Source of the DNA: DASZGI01 sp035938995
GTDB lineage: Bacteria > Actinomycetota > Actinomycetes > Streptomycetales > Catenulisporaceae
Length of the DNA stretch: 22,994 nucleotides
Direction: 5' to 3'
Assembly (NCBI RefSeq): GCF_035938995.1
Contig: NZ_DASZGI010000064.1
Span: 1 to 22,994 of the forward strand
Both the position numbers and the translations under genes were made by a program. The notes under the pieces were generated by a model, which was not told where the DNA came from, ran no database searches, and saw only the letters and a program-made list of their open reading frames with translations. This document shows, in pieces, positions 13,902-20,644 of the stretch. Positions within the stretch are counted from its first letter, which is position 1; each line of letters starts with the position of its first letter.

Positions 13902-14468
13902 ATGACGCCCGCCCGCACCCGCCAGTTGTCTACAGCCGAGGAGCGCCGTGAGGCCGTGCTGCGCACGGCGATCGGTACCTTCGCTGCCCGCGGCTACTTC
14001 GGCACCACTACGACCGAGGTCGCGAAGGAGGCCGGGATCTCCCAGGCATACGTCTACCGGCTCTTTCCCAACAAGGAATCGCTGTTCGTCGCGGTCGTCG
14101 AACGGTGCTTCGTCCAGGTCCGCGCCTGCCTGGAACAGGCCGTCGCCGAGGCGCGGGGCGGCAGCGCCGAGGTGGTGCTCGCCGCCATGGGAGACGCCTA
14201 CGCCAAGCTGATCACAGACAACGACCTGGTGCTCGTCCAGTTGCATGCGCAGGCGGCGGCCGTCTCCGAGCCGGCGGTGCGGGAGGCTGTGCGGCGGGGT
14301 TACGCGCGTGTGGTCGAGTACGTGCGCGGCGCCTCTGGGGGCGACGAGCACCAGGTCCAGGACTTTTTCGCGCGCGGCATGCTGTGCCACTTGATCGTGT
14401 CGATGAGTGCCGACGAGGTGGACGCCCCGTGGGCCAGGACCCTGACTGCAGACATCAGGCACTACTGA
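13902..14468 (+). CDS. TetR-family repressor
   Basis: A 188-residue regulator. The N-terminal TetR DNA-binding domain is clear at about 12-62: RREAVLRTAIGTFAARGYFGTTTTEVAKEAGISQAYVYRLFPNKESLF. The C-terminal ligand domain is helical, and the ligand cannot be told. ATG 13902 is chosen because the promoter and an 18-bp near-palindrome lie directly upstream and because TetR proteins usually begin close to this point. No Shine-Dalgarno lies between the promoter and the ATG, so the mRNA is likely leaderless or nearly so. The same near-palindrome precedes the downstream MDR oxidoreductase gene, so this repressor probably controls itself and that enzyme. Confidence 0.9.
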   Translation: MTPARTRQLSTAEERREAVLRTAIGTFAARGYFGTTTTEVAKEAGISQAYVYRLFPNKESLFVAVVERCFVQVRACLEQAVAEARGGSAEVVLAAMGDAYAKLITDNDLVLVQLHAQAAAVSEPAVREAVRRGYARVVEYVRGASGGDEHQVQDFFARGMLCHLIVSMSADEVDAPWARTLTADIRHY

Positions 14469-14479
14469 ACCCGCGGTCG

Positions 14480-14556
14480 GCTCGCTGCGGGCGGCGACGA
14501 ACGACAGACGGTCCCGCGTCCAGCATCGACACCTCGTCGATCACGATCATGTGGAC
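14480..14556 (-). pseudogene. Fragment of a helicase/AAA ATPase around Walker B
   Basis: On the minus strand, 14556-14515 reads VHMIVIDEVSMLDA, a textbook Walker B segment of PIF1/RecD-like helicases. After one frame change the next codons (about 14512-14480) read RLSFVAARSEP, a plausible continuation. Nothing on either side extends it, so it looks like a small leftover of a deleted or transferred gene. It could be chance, but the 14-residue motif is very typical. Confidence 0.4.
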
Positions 14557-14609
14557 CTGGGTCCCTCTTGGCGGGGCGCCACGCTCCGCCCTTCTTTCGA
14601 GCTTAAGAG

Positions 14610-14627
14610 TGAGTGGCTAACCACACA
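14610..14627. promoter_or_regulatory. TetR operator copy 2, before the oxidoreductase gene
   Basis: TGAGTGGCTAACCACACA matches the site over the tetR promoter at 13 of 18 positions (combined TGAGTGGYTWAYYACWCA), and both are followed by CAT. It lies 35 bases before the oxidoreductase ATG, next to a CTAGAT element that could be the -10. Confidence 0.6.
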
Positions 14628-14661
14628 CATCAAACTAGATGGCATACACCGGAGGTCTGAG

Positions 14662-15693
14662 ATGACGATCGAAGAGCGCGTCGAAGTGGTCCTGCCCGGC
14701 ATCGTGGAGCCCGCCGGACTGGAACTGCGCCGCGGCCCGGTCCCGGCGCCCGGCCCGGGACAGGTGGTCGTGCGCATGGAGGCGACGGGTGTGTCGTTCG
14801 CCGAGCAGCAGATGCGCCGCGGCCGCTACTACGACCAGCCGCCGTTCCCGTTCGTTCCCGGATACGACGTGGTCGGAACGGTGCAGGCAGTCGGCGGCGA
14901 AGTCCGGCGCGATCTCATCGGCGCCCGGGTGGCCGCGCTGACGAAGACCGGCGGCTGGGCCAGCCACGTCGTGCTCGACGCGGCCGATGTGGTCGAGGTG
15001 CCTGAAGGGCTCGGAGCAGCTGAGGCGGAGACCGCCGTCGTCAACGGCATCACCGCCTGGCAGATGCTGCACCGCAGGGCCCGCGTGCGCAGCGGACAGA
15101 CGATCCTCGTGCATGGAGCCAACGGCGGCGTGGGCTCGATCCTGGTGCAACTCGCACTCGCCGCCGGGGTACGGGTCATCGGTACGGCTTCCGCGCGCCA
15201 CCACGATGCGCTGCGCGCCCTAGGAGTGACGCCCGTCGACTACCGCACCGAGGACATCCCGACACGCGTACGGGAACTGGCGCCCGGCGGCGTGGACGCA
15301 GTCTTCGATCACGTCGGCGGCCGAAGCCTGATCGACTCCTGGCACCTGCTCGCCTCCGGAGGCACACTCGTCTCCTACGGCAGCGCCTCCACCCGCGACG
15401 ACTCAGGCTCCAAGCAGTGGCCGGTGCTTAAGCTCCTTGGGCGCGTGTGGATGTGGAACGCCTTGCCCAACGGGCGCCGCGCCTACTTCTTCAATGTCTG
15501 GGCAGGCAAGGCCCTGGCGAAGAATCGCTTCCGCGCGCGCCTGCGCGCCGACCTGACGCAGGTCTTCACCGCCATGCGCCACGGCGACATCCGTGCAGCG
15601 ATAGCCGCACAGTTCCCCCTCGCCCAGGCCGCCGACGCCCTGCGTCTCGCCGAGTCCGGCACGGTCAGTGGCAAGGTCATCCTCGTCCCGTAG
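14662..15693 (+). CDS. MDR-superfamily NAD(P)H-dependent oxidoreductase (quinone oxidoreductase type)
   Basis: A 343-residue zinc-independent medium-chain dehydrogenase/reductase. The N-terminal GroES-like domain reads GQVVVRMEATGVSFAEQQMRRGRYY and FPFVPGYDVVGTVQAVG. The Rossmann domain has the nucleotide loop HGANGGVGS (about 152-160), and ends GTVSGKVILVP. The Cys/His ligands of the zinc alcohol dehydrogenases are missing, so quinone or enone reduction is more likely than alcohol oxidation. ATG 14662 follows GGAGG by six bases. A TetR-type operator copy lies upstream, and the tetR gene is 190 bases before, on the same strand. The inducer may be a quinone or electrophile; that is inference. 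Confidence 0.92.
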   Translation: MTIEERVEVVLPGIVEPAGLELRRGPVPAPGPGQVVVRMEATGVSFAEQQMRRGRYYDQPPFPFVPGYDVVGTVQAVGGEVRRDLIGARVAALTKTGGWASHVVLDAADVVEVPEGLGAAEAETAVVNGITAWQMLHRRARVRSGQTILVHGANGGVGSILVQLALAAGVRVIGTASARHHDALRALGVTPVDYRTEDIPTRVRELAPGGVDAVFDHVGGRSLIDSWHLLASGGTLVSYGSASTRDDSGSKQWPVLKLLGRVWMWNALPNGRRAYFFNVWAGKALAKNRFRARLRADLTQVFTAMRHGDIRAAIAAQFPLAQAADALRLAESGTVSGKVILVP

Positions 15694-16117
15694 CACACCG
15701 CCACTGACCAGCCGATTAAGCGTAGAGCTGGCAGTGAGTCGGACGACCTTGCGACAGCCTCTCCATACGTGAGAGATTCAGCGCGAACTGGCGAAGGCGA
15801 TCACCGTAACCTGCAGCGCAGTGGCCAATTGCAGACCAATCTGGCGATCCTTTTCAGATCTATATGGCGACTTTGCGGCTTGAGCCGTGGGGCTCGGACC
15901 ACCTGGCACTTGGTCGCCGTTGGAGCAGTGGCTGGACGTGTGGTCTCGTATCGCCTGGTTCGGCGCGGGGGTTGCGGGGCCGAACGGCCCGCGTGGGCCG
16001 GGGCCGCGCCGAGCGCGAGCCCGCCGCCGTTGCGTCTGTACTTGCCGGGAATCGTGCGCCGCCGCGCCGTTGCCGATCTCGCCCCATGGTCCGATTGTGT
16101 CGGTCACAGCGTTGTCC
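15694..16117. other. Gene-poor stretch between the oxidoreductase and a hypothetical gene
   Basis: No convincing gene. From ATG 15864 the plus strand reads MATLRLEPWGSDHLAL, similar to the first residues of GNAT acetyltransferases, but the similarity fades after about 17 residues and no acetyl-CoA motif follows, so at most it is a scrap of a gene. The stretch 15694-15860 is a little less GC-rich than the neighbours. No clear promoter or RNA gene was seen. Confidence 0.5.
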
Positions 16118-16792
16118 TCAGTGCGGTCGCGCCGGGGTGAAGTTGCGGGTTTCCTCGCCCGGCGGGGGCGCCCCGAGGGTCGCTGGCCACGGGCCGTCGT
16201 AGGCGCCGGTGGCCGTGAACCCGAGCCATGCACGGGGGTCGGGTGTGCTGGGCGGGTTGGTGCTCGCCGGCTGGACCGGGCTGGCCAGCGGTGTGCCGAC
16301 GAGCGGCACGGTCGCCGCGTCCGGAAGGCCGTGCTCGAGGATGTCGCGGGTGGGGGACCGGCCGCCGTCCTGGTCGGCGAGCAGAACCGGCCACCTGTTC
16401 CCGGTGCGGGCCACGGCCTGGTGGCGGAACTGCAGGGTGAAGGCGATGCCGAGGTAGGCCGCCGCCGTGTTCCCGCCCAGGCTCGGGTCGACGACTTGGC
16501 CCAGCCATGTGGTGCACCAGGCGTGCTCGATCACCGTCTGGGCGTCCGGCAGCAGGGCCAGGCCTTCCACATACGCCATGCCGTGGAGGTCCGAGAGGAT
16601 CGCGGCGGCCTGGAAGCAGTGTCCGGGCAGCGCCGGGTACACCGTGTCGGGAAGCGGTGCGGGCTCGAAGACGCGGCCGTGGGCCAGGACCACCTCATAG
16701 AACGAGCCGTATCTCCAATGCTCGTGTTCGGGTCGGCAGGTGCGGTGCGACATGCTCCGCGCATACTCGACGATCTTCTGCAGATGCGTCAC
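16118..16792 (-). CDS. Hypothetical protein, 224 residues
   Basis: GTG 16792 is preceded by GAGGAG at five bases, so it is preferred over an upstream ATG that would add an Arg-rich stretch. The protein has a coherent N-terminal domain: HLQKIVEYARSM, GHCFQAAAILSDL, YVEGLALLPDAQTVIEHAWC and VVDPSLGGNTAAAYLGIAF. The pattern EHAWC...VVDP...YLGI resembles small uncharacterised proteins with a conserved His/Asp pair, sometimes seen in phage and plasmid genomes. The C-terminal third is Pro/Thr-rich and probably disordered. No function can be assigned. It is the last gene of a minus-strand group downstream of DUF3040, but the two are separated by 130 bases and face the same direction. Confidence 0.65.
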   Translation of the reverse strand: MTHLQKIVEYARSMSHRTCRPEHEHWRYGSFYEVVLAHGRVFEPAPLPDTVYPALPGHCFQAAAILSDLHGMAYVEGLALLPDAQTVIEHAWCTTWLGQVVDPSLGGNTAAAYLGIAFTLQFRHQAVARTGNRWPVLLADQDGGRSPTRDILEHGLPDAATVPLVGTPLASPVQPASTNPPSTPDPRAWLGFTATGAYDGPWPATLGAPPPGEETRNFTPARPH

Positions 16793-16922
16793 GGCTGCTC
16801 CTCGTCTGCGACCGCGCTGCCGTAGGTGATCCGGCCCGCTCCAGGGTCGGCCCGGGCCGCGCCTGAGCTCCTGTTCCATCCCCGCGAAGACCGGGTTTGG
16901 CAGCGGTTTTTCGCCGGGCGCA

Positions 16923-17111
16923 TCACGCGGTGAGGGCGATGCTCAGGGCGAGGACGGCCAGCATCGCCAGGGTAAGTGCCAGTGCGGTGAGGCGACGGCG
17001 GCGGCGGGTGTGGCGCGGCCTTGTGAGCAGGCGTGCCAGGCGCGGGTCATCCCGGGCCAGGTCGCGGGCGATGCGCCGTAGCGCCTGCCGCTCGTGCTCG
17101 GTGAGCGTCAC
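16923..17111 (-). CDS. DUF3040 small membrane protein
   Basis: GTG 17111 is chosen because GGAGG lies four bases upstream; two ATGs at 17126 and 17123 would include that Shine-Dalgarno inside the gene. The 62-residue product begins MTLTEHERQALRRIARDLAR and DDPRLARLL, the signature of DUF3040, followed by a basic stretch (about 32-40) and one transmembrane helix (about 41-60). Such proteins are frequent in actinomycetes and have no known function; they are often found near stress genes. The basic stretch before the helix suggests an N-in orientation. Confidence 0.8.
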   Translation of the reverse strand: MTLTEHERQALRRIARDLARDDPRLARLLTRPRHTRRRRRLTALALTLAMLAVLALSIALTA

Positions 17112-17178
17112 ACCGCCTCCCATCATGTCGGGGTGGGTCGGGGATGTATCGGTTCGCCGTGTTCGACGCTGTTGGGCG

Positions 17179-17583
17179 TCAGGGTCCGCGGTGTGGGAGA
17201 GGGCTGACACGGGTCGGTCCTGCGCGCAGCAGGGGCGGGGGTATGTCGCGCCGTGACGGCGTGCTGGCGGTGATCGCGTCGGGGGCCGGTGGAGGCAGGA
17301 CGGTGACGTGGATGGCGGTGCGGGTCCGGGGCGCGGCGGGTGGCGGCGGGGCCGGGGGTGGGGTGTGTCGGGTCCGGTCGTAGGCGGCGCGGCGGGCCGG
17401 GTCGTGCAGGACCTGGTAGGCGGTGGTGACGGCGGTGAACCGGGCCAGGGTGTCGCCGGGCGCGGCGGCGGTGTCGGGGTGCAGTGTGCGTACCAGGGCG
17501 CGGTAGGCGTGGGCGATCTGCCCCAGGGTCGCCGTGGTGGGCAGGCCGAGGGTGGCGTAGTGGTCGGGTCGTTCGGGACGCAT
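17179..17583 (-). CDS. Short J-domain (DnaJ-like) protein
   Basis: A 134-residue protein. The J domain at about 6-70 reads DHYATLGLPTTATLGQIAHAYRALVRTLHPD, with the HPD tripeptide at 35-37 that stimulates Hsp70 ATPase, and ends DPARRAAYDRTR. There is no Gly/Phe region, zinc finger or C-terminal substrate domain. The rest (about 72-134) is Pro/Thr/Arg-rich and probably disordered. It is therefore a type III J-protein that may send DnaK to a specific client. ATG 17583 is preceded by AGGTGA. It lies 39 bases after the STAS gene and probably shares its transcript. Location next to hsp20 and rheA fits a proteostasis role. Confidence 0.85.
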   Translation of the reverse strand: MRPERPDHYATLGLPTTATLGQIAHAYRALVRTLHPDTAAAPGDTLARFTAVTTAYQVLHDPARRAAYDRTRHTPPPAPPPPAAPRTRTAIHVTVLPPPAPDAITASTPSRRDIPPPLLRAGPTRVSPLPHRGP

Positions 17584-17622
17584 GGTGTCACCTGGCGTGC
17601 TGGATTTACGTGTTCGTGCTGG

Positions 17623-18021
17623 TCATGCGGCGGTGGGCAGCGGTTCGGGACGCCTCGTGCGGGGGCGGGTGGTGCGCGCCGGGGGGAAAGGGGGGTGGTC
17701 CTGGCGGGGGAAGAGGGTGTGCATGCCGGTGGCTTTGAGGGCCTTGGCCAGCAGAGGGCGTACCCCGCGCAGCGCGGGCGGCTGGCGGCGGGTGCGCACC
17801 GCTTCGCGGTAAAGGGCATGCAGGGCGCGCAGCGCGGCGCCGTCGTAGAGCATCGCGCGCGAGAGGTCCACCACGAGGTGGTCGTGGCGGGCGAACTCGG
17901 CGAGCAGGCGCTCGCGCAGCGCTTCGGCGGTGGCCAGGTCCGCCTCGCCGCGCACGTGCAGCACCGCCGCGCCACCGGGGTCGGTGCTCACCGCGAACTG
18001 GAGGGCCGGGTCTGTAGTCAT
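17623..18021 (-). CDS. STAS-domain protein, anti-anti-sigma-like but without the phosphorylation serine
   Basis: A 132-residue protein with a STAS domain at about 7-103: VLHVRGEADLATAEALRERLL, HLVVDLSRAMLYDGAALRALHALYREA, then GMHTLF. In anti-sigma antagonists of the SpoIIAA/RsbV type the loop reads D-S-S/T-G and the Ser is phosphorylated by the anti-sigma kinase. Here it reads Asp60-Gly61-Ala62-Ala63, so that switch is missing. It may be permanently active, or serve another binding role. ATG 18021 was chosen because TAGGTGA lies six bases upstream; GTG 18030 is an alternative. A Pro/Arg-rich tail follows the domain. No anti-sigma kinase lies in the window. Confidence 0.82.
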   Translation of the reverse strand: MTTDPALQFAVSTDPGGAAVLHVRGEADLATAEALRERLLAEFARHDHLVVDLSRAMLYDGAALRALHALYREAVRTRRQPPALRGVRPLLAKALKATGMHTLFPRQDHPPFPPARTTRPRTRRPEPLPTAA

Positions 18022-18042
18022 CGTGTTCACCTACCGGTGCTG

Positions 18043-18088
18043 CCGGCCGCGTGCCGTCCGCGCCTGGGAGCGGACGGCACGCAGCCGG
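18043..18088 (-). terminator. Very strong hairpin between hsp20 and the STAS gene
   Basis: GCGTGCCGTCCGC (18049-18061) pairs perfectly with GCGGACGGCACGC (18070-18082) around an 8-base loop. After one C/A mismatch, five more pairs (18043-18047 with 18084-18088) extend the stem. Lying 52 bases after the hsp20 stop, it is the likely hsp20 terminator, so the STAS/J-domain/DUF3040 genes may need their own promoter. Confidence 0.7.
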
Positions 18089-18140
18089 ATGCTGGAGCGG
18101 GGGCGAAAGCCGGGGCAGCAGGTCCGGCCCTCGGCCGGGG

Positions 18141-18581
18141 TCAGGCGGTGATCTCCTTGCGGTCCTCGGTGGAGGTGATCTCGATCTTGCGGGGCTTGGC
18201 CTTCTCGGCGATCGGGATGCGCAGGGTCAGCACGCCGTTGGTGTAGTCGGCGGCGATGTGCTCGGGGTCGAGGGTGTCGCCGAGGAACAGCTGGCGGGAG
18301 AAGGCGCCCAGGGGGCGTTCGGAGACCTGCATCTCGATCTTCTCGCCGGTGGCGACCGGGCGGCGCTCGGCCTTGACGGTGAGCACGTTCTGCTCGACGT
18401 CCAGCTCGATGGCGTCCTTGGCCACGCCGGGCAGGTCGAAGCAGGCCACGAATTGCTCGCCCTCGCGCCAGGCGTCCAGCGGCATCGGGTTCGGGCGCGA
18501 CCAGGTGCCGGCCGCGGCGCTGCCCAGCAGCTGCGAGGTGAGCCGGTCCAGCTCACGGAACGGGTCGGTGCGCATCAACAT
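18141..18581 (-). CDS. Small heat-shock protein Hsp20 (Hsp18 type)
   Basis: A 146-residue alpha-crystallin-type holdase chaperone. The N-terminus reads MLMRTDPFRELDRLTSQLLG. The alpha-crystallin domain is at about 33-133, with DLPGVAKDAIELDVEQNVLTVKAERR and LGAFSRQLFLGDTLDPEHI, then ADYTNGVLTLRIPIAEKAKPRKIEI. It keeps unfolded proteins soluble during heat stress. ATG 18581 follows GGAGG at nine bases; longer readings upstream would cross the promoter. The promoter (18634-18662) has an embedded RheA-like operator, and the rheA-like gene is divergent, exactly as for hsp18 of Streptomyces albus. It probably is monocistronic because of the hairpin after it. Confidence 0.95.
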   Translation of the reverse strand: MLMRTDPFRELDRLTSQLLGSAAAGTWSRPNPMPLDAWREGEQFVACFDLPGVAKDAIELDVEQNVLTVKAERRPVATGEKIEMQVSERPLGAFSRQLFLGDTLDPEHIAADYTNGVLTLRIPIAEKAKPRKIEITSTEDRKEITA

Positions 18582-18633
18582 GGGTGAACACCTCCAAGTC
18601 AGTCGCAACGGTGTCGACGCGCTTGCGGTTCCC

Positions 18634-18662
18634 GTTATAACATGTCGTCGGAAGGATGACAA
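18634..18662 (-). promoter_or_regulatory. hsp20 promoter with RheA-type operator
   Basis: Read on the minus strand: -35 TTGTCA (18662-18657), 17-base spacer, -10 TATAAC (18639-18634). Over the -35 and spacer lies TGTCATC-N5-GACGACA (18661-18643). The described RheA operator in S. albus is TGTCATC-N5-GATGACA, a one-base difference. An extra TGTCATC half-site on the plus strand is at 18670-18676. Confidence 0.75.
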
Positions 18663-18688
18663 CTAGGCGTGTCATCGGGAAGGCTGCC

Positions 18689-19354
18689 ATGGAGAGCGCA
18701 GGTCACGACGGTCAGAACCCGCCGACCGCGGATGCCGCGGCGTCTCTGGAGCGCATCGGCGCGGCGGTGCGCGACGCACGAACCGGCCCGGCCGCGGGCG
18801 CGCCGCCGACCAGTTCGGCGCAGTTCCTGGTCGCCCTGGCGCTGCTGCGCGAGCTGCGCGGGCAGATCGCTGCGTGGGAACCGGACCTGATCGACGCGGC
18901 CCGCAGCCACGGGGCCAGCTGGGCGCAGCTGGCCCCCGCGCTCGGAGTCGCCAGCCGGCAGGCCGCCGAACGCCGCTACCTGCGCCTGCGCCCGAGCGCC
19001 GAGGGCCAGGCCAATACCGGGGACCAGCGGGTGGCGGCCGAGCGCGACAAACGCGCCGCCGACCGCGCGGTCAACCACTGGGCCCGCGACAACGCCGCCG
19101 GCTTGCGCCAGCTCGCCGGGCAGATCAGCGCCCTGACCGACCTGCCCGCCGCCGCGGACACCCCCCTGGAAGCGCTGCGCGCGGCGCTGGGCGAGAACGA
19201 CGCGGCCGACCTGCTCGCCCCGCTCGCCGACACCCTGCAGCACCTCGCTCCCGACCACCCCGCCCTGGCCGCCCAGGTGCGCGGCATGGCCCGCGACACC
19301 GCCTCGGTACGGCGCGACACCCGCGAGCGCCGCCGCGGGCCCGACACCCCGTAA
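18689..19354 (+). CDS. rheA: RheA-like repressor of small heat-shock genes (thermosensor)
   Basis: A 221-residue protein divergent from hsp20. Residues 75-102 (GASWAQLAPALGVASRQAAERRYLRLRP) form a likely helix-turn-helix; the rest is Ala-rich helix. Gene order, size, and the operator in the shared promoter region match RheA, the temperature-sensing repressor of hsp18 in Streptomyces, which releases DNA on heating without other factors. ATG 18689 is preferred: GGGAAGG lies five bases upstream. The in-frame ATG 18656 lies inside the operator. RheA in S. albus also represses itself, and a half-site at 18670-18676 between promoter and start is consistent with that. The identification rests on context and overall pattern rather than a catalytic motif. 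Confidence 0.82.
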   Translation: MESAGHDGQNPPTADAAASLERIGAAVRDARTGPAAGAPPTSSAQFLVALALLRELRGQIAAWEPDLIDAARSHGASWAQLAPALGVASRQAAERRYLRLRPSAEGQANTGDQRVAAERDKRAADRAVNHWARDNAAGLRQLAGQISALTDLPAAADTPLEALRAALGENDAADLLAPLADTLQHLAPDHPALAAQVRGMARDTASVRRDTRERRRGPDTP

Positions 19355-19395
19355 CAGCCGTGCACGAGCAGTCGTCTTCGCAGCGACGCCACCTC

Positions 19396-19424
19396 TTGTC
19401 ATCTTCAGGACGACACGCTATACC
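19396..19424 (+). promoter_or_regulatory. Second heat-shock promoter with the same operator
   Basis: -35 TTGTCA (19396-19401), 17-base spacer, -10 TATACC (19419-19424), with TGTCATC-N5-GACGACA at 19397-19415. The halves, the spacing and the position relative to the -35 are the same as in the hsp20 promoter. It points toward the small ORF at 19481. Confidence 0.7.
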
Positions 19425-19480
19425 GGTGGGTGAAAGCCGGATTGGGAAGATCCTTCCCGGTGGGAGGTGATGCTCTTACG

Positions 19481-19759
19481 ATGATGCGCACCACGCGAGC
19501 GCCGGACGCGTTCATCGACCTGGTCTGCGCCGATCAGGAGCTGGTGCGGGCGGAATTCGACGCGCTGATGCGGGAGTGCTGGCCCGATGATCCGACCGGC
19601 CCGGCCCCACATCCGCCCGCCCCGCGCCTGCGCAGCACCACCACACCGGACGACACCGCGTGGGTCCCCGCCGCCGACCGCGCGCCGGTCGCCGACCACG
19701 ACGGCAGCGAGCGAGCCCCGCCCCCGGCTCACCGCCGCCGCGCCATACGGCGCTGGTGA
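19481..19759 (+). CDS. Hypothetical protein, 92 residues, probably heat-shock regulated
   Basis: ATG 19481 follows GGAGG at a long spacing of 13 bases; in-frame GTG 19460 is an alternative. The N-terminal 30 residues (APDAFIDLVCADQELVRAEFDALMRECW) form a charged amphipathic helix that looks like a conserved short actinomycete segment; the rest is Pro/Arg/Ala-rich. No family is recognised. What makes it notable is the promoter 57 bases upstream, which repeats the hsp20 promoter with its RheA-type operator, so it should be made together with Hsp20. The Pro/Arg-rich tail could reflect chance continuation of a shorter gene, so the end is less sure than the start. Confidence 0.55.
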   Translation: MMRTTRAPDAFIDLVCADQELVRAEFDALMRECWPDDPTGPAPHPPAPRLRSTTTPDDTAWVPAADRAPVADHDGSERAPPPAHRRRAIRRW

Positions 19760-20419
19760 AGCGGCCCACGACCCGCAATGTCGGATCCGGTCGGCGCATC
19801 CCACGCATGGGCGGCGGCGCACATCAGGACGCACCACACGGGCGGCCTACCGTGCACGCTGCGCGGTACCCGCCATCGCCAGCCCCGGAAAGTAGGGGCG
19901 TCCCTTTGCGCCGCCGCCCGGCACGACCCCTCCCGTCCCATCCCGCGCCGGTAGCCCTCACGTCGAGGGCCACGGGCGTTGCGCCTTGACCGCTCCTCTC
20001 ACCGGCCACCACGGCATCCGACGGGGAGAGGTCCGAAGAACGCACCGACAATCAACCCGAGCATCGACCGGCATCCATCAGCCCGGGTTTCCGATGAATG
20101 GCACCGAGCGAACTGGTGGGCGCCGTTCAAGGCCCCCGCAAGCGTTGGCCGACAGCCAGGACACCCAAAGGGCCAGTCACAGCGACGAGTCGGCCCTCGG
20201 CAGTAACGGAGCGAGAAGTCCCGGTAGTGCGTTCGCCATGGCGCTGACCAGAGCGGATGCGAGGGCACGCCGCGCTGTTACGCGGTTCCAGGGGTATCGA
20301 GGGCCGCACTGCGGCCCTCGAGCTGCGTACATGCCAGCTACCGGAACTCGTCCGATTACTCCCCTGGGCCGTTTCGCAGCCACCGTCTGGAAGGCCGGTC
20401 CGAGGGTGCGTGATGCCTG
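19760..20419. other. Stretch without a convincing gene
   Basis: About 660 bases in which all frames are Arg/Pro/Ala-rich without domain-like sequence. AGGGCC/GGCCCT arms occur at about 20168-20197 with a 17-base loop. A much stronger palindrome lies at 20297-20321. I see no RNA gene. Confidence 0.5.
20297..20321. repeat. 25-bp almost perfect palindrome
   Basis: TCGAGGGCCGCA (20297-20308) and TGCGGCCCTCGA (20310-20321) are perfect inverse copies around one base. In RNA it would fold into a 10- to 11-bp stem. It may be a bidirectional terminator or a transposon-end relic, lying 99 bases before the Tn3-like fragment. Confidence 0.6.
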
Positions 20420-20644
20420 ATGTTGCTGACCAACGCCGTGGTGGAGCACCGAGTACTCCAGGCTGCGATCGCGGCGATGCGCGCGGAAGGCCGGGCCGTG
20501 GACGACGAGGTCCTCGCGAACATCTCCCCGGTGCACGCGGAGAACGTCGACTTCTTCGGCGTGATCGACATGGACGCGGAGGGGCCGGCCAAGCTCGACG
20601 GCGAAGGCTTGCGCCCGCCACGCGTCGCCATGCCCGGGTCCTGA
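20420..20644 (+). pseudogene. C-terminal remnant of a Tn3-family transposase
   Basis: The 74 codons from ATG 20420 read LLTNAVVEHRVLQAAIAAMR, then RAVDDEVLANISPVHAENVDFFG and KLDGEGLRPPRV. This resembles the extreme C-terminus of Tn3-family DDE transposases (normally about 1000 residues: a TNAVVLWNT-like helix, an LSP/ISP loop, a final LRPLR). A few residues expected after NAVV seem to be missing. A stop codon lies in frame just upstream (20411-20413), so no longer gene exists. No matching terminal inverted repeat was found. The call is by pattern; another small helical protein is possible. Confidence 0.5.

Noticed and set aside
15864..16140. GNAT acetyltransferase start (MATLRLEPWG)
   Set aside because: Similarity covers only about 17 residues and no acetyl-CoA-binding motif follows; noted only as a possible scrap.
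20168..20197. AGGGCC/GGCCCT arms as a dormancy-regulator box
   Set aside because: Spacing and sequence do not match the GGGAC-type DevR site; probably only a chance inverted repeat.
19979..20420. Several plus- and minus-strand frames of 75-144 codons
   Set aside because: Arg/Pro/Ala-rich, no Shine-Dalgarno, no recognisable domain; treated as non-coding.
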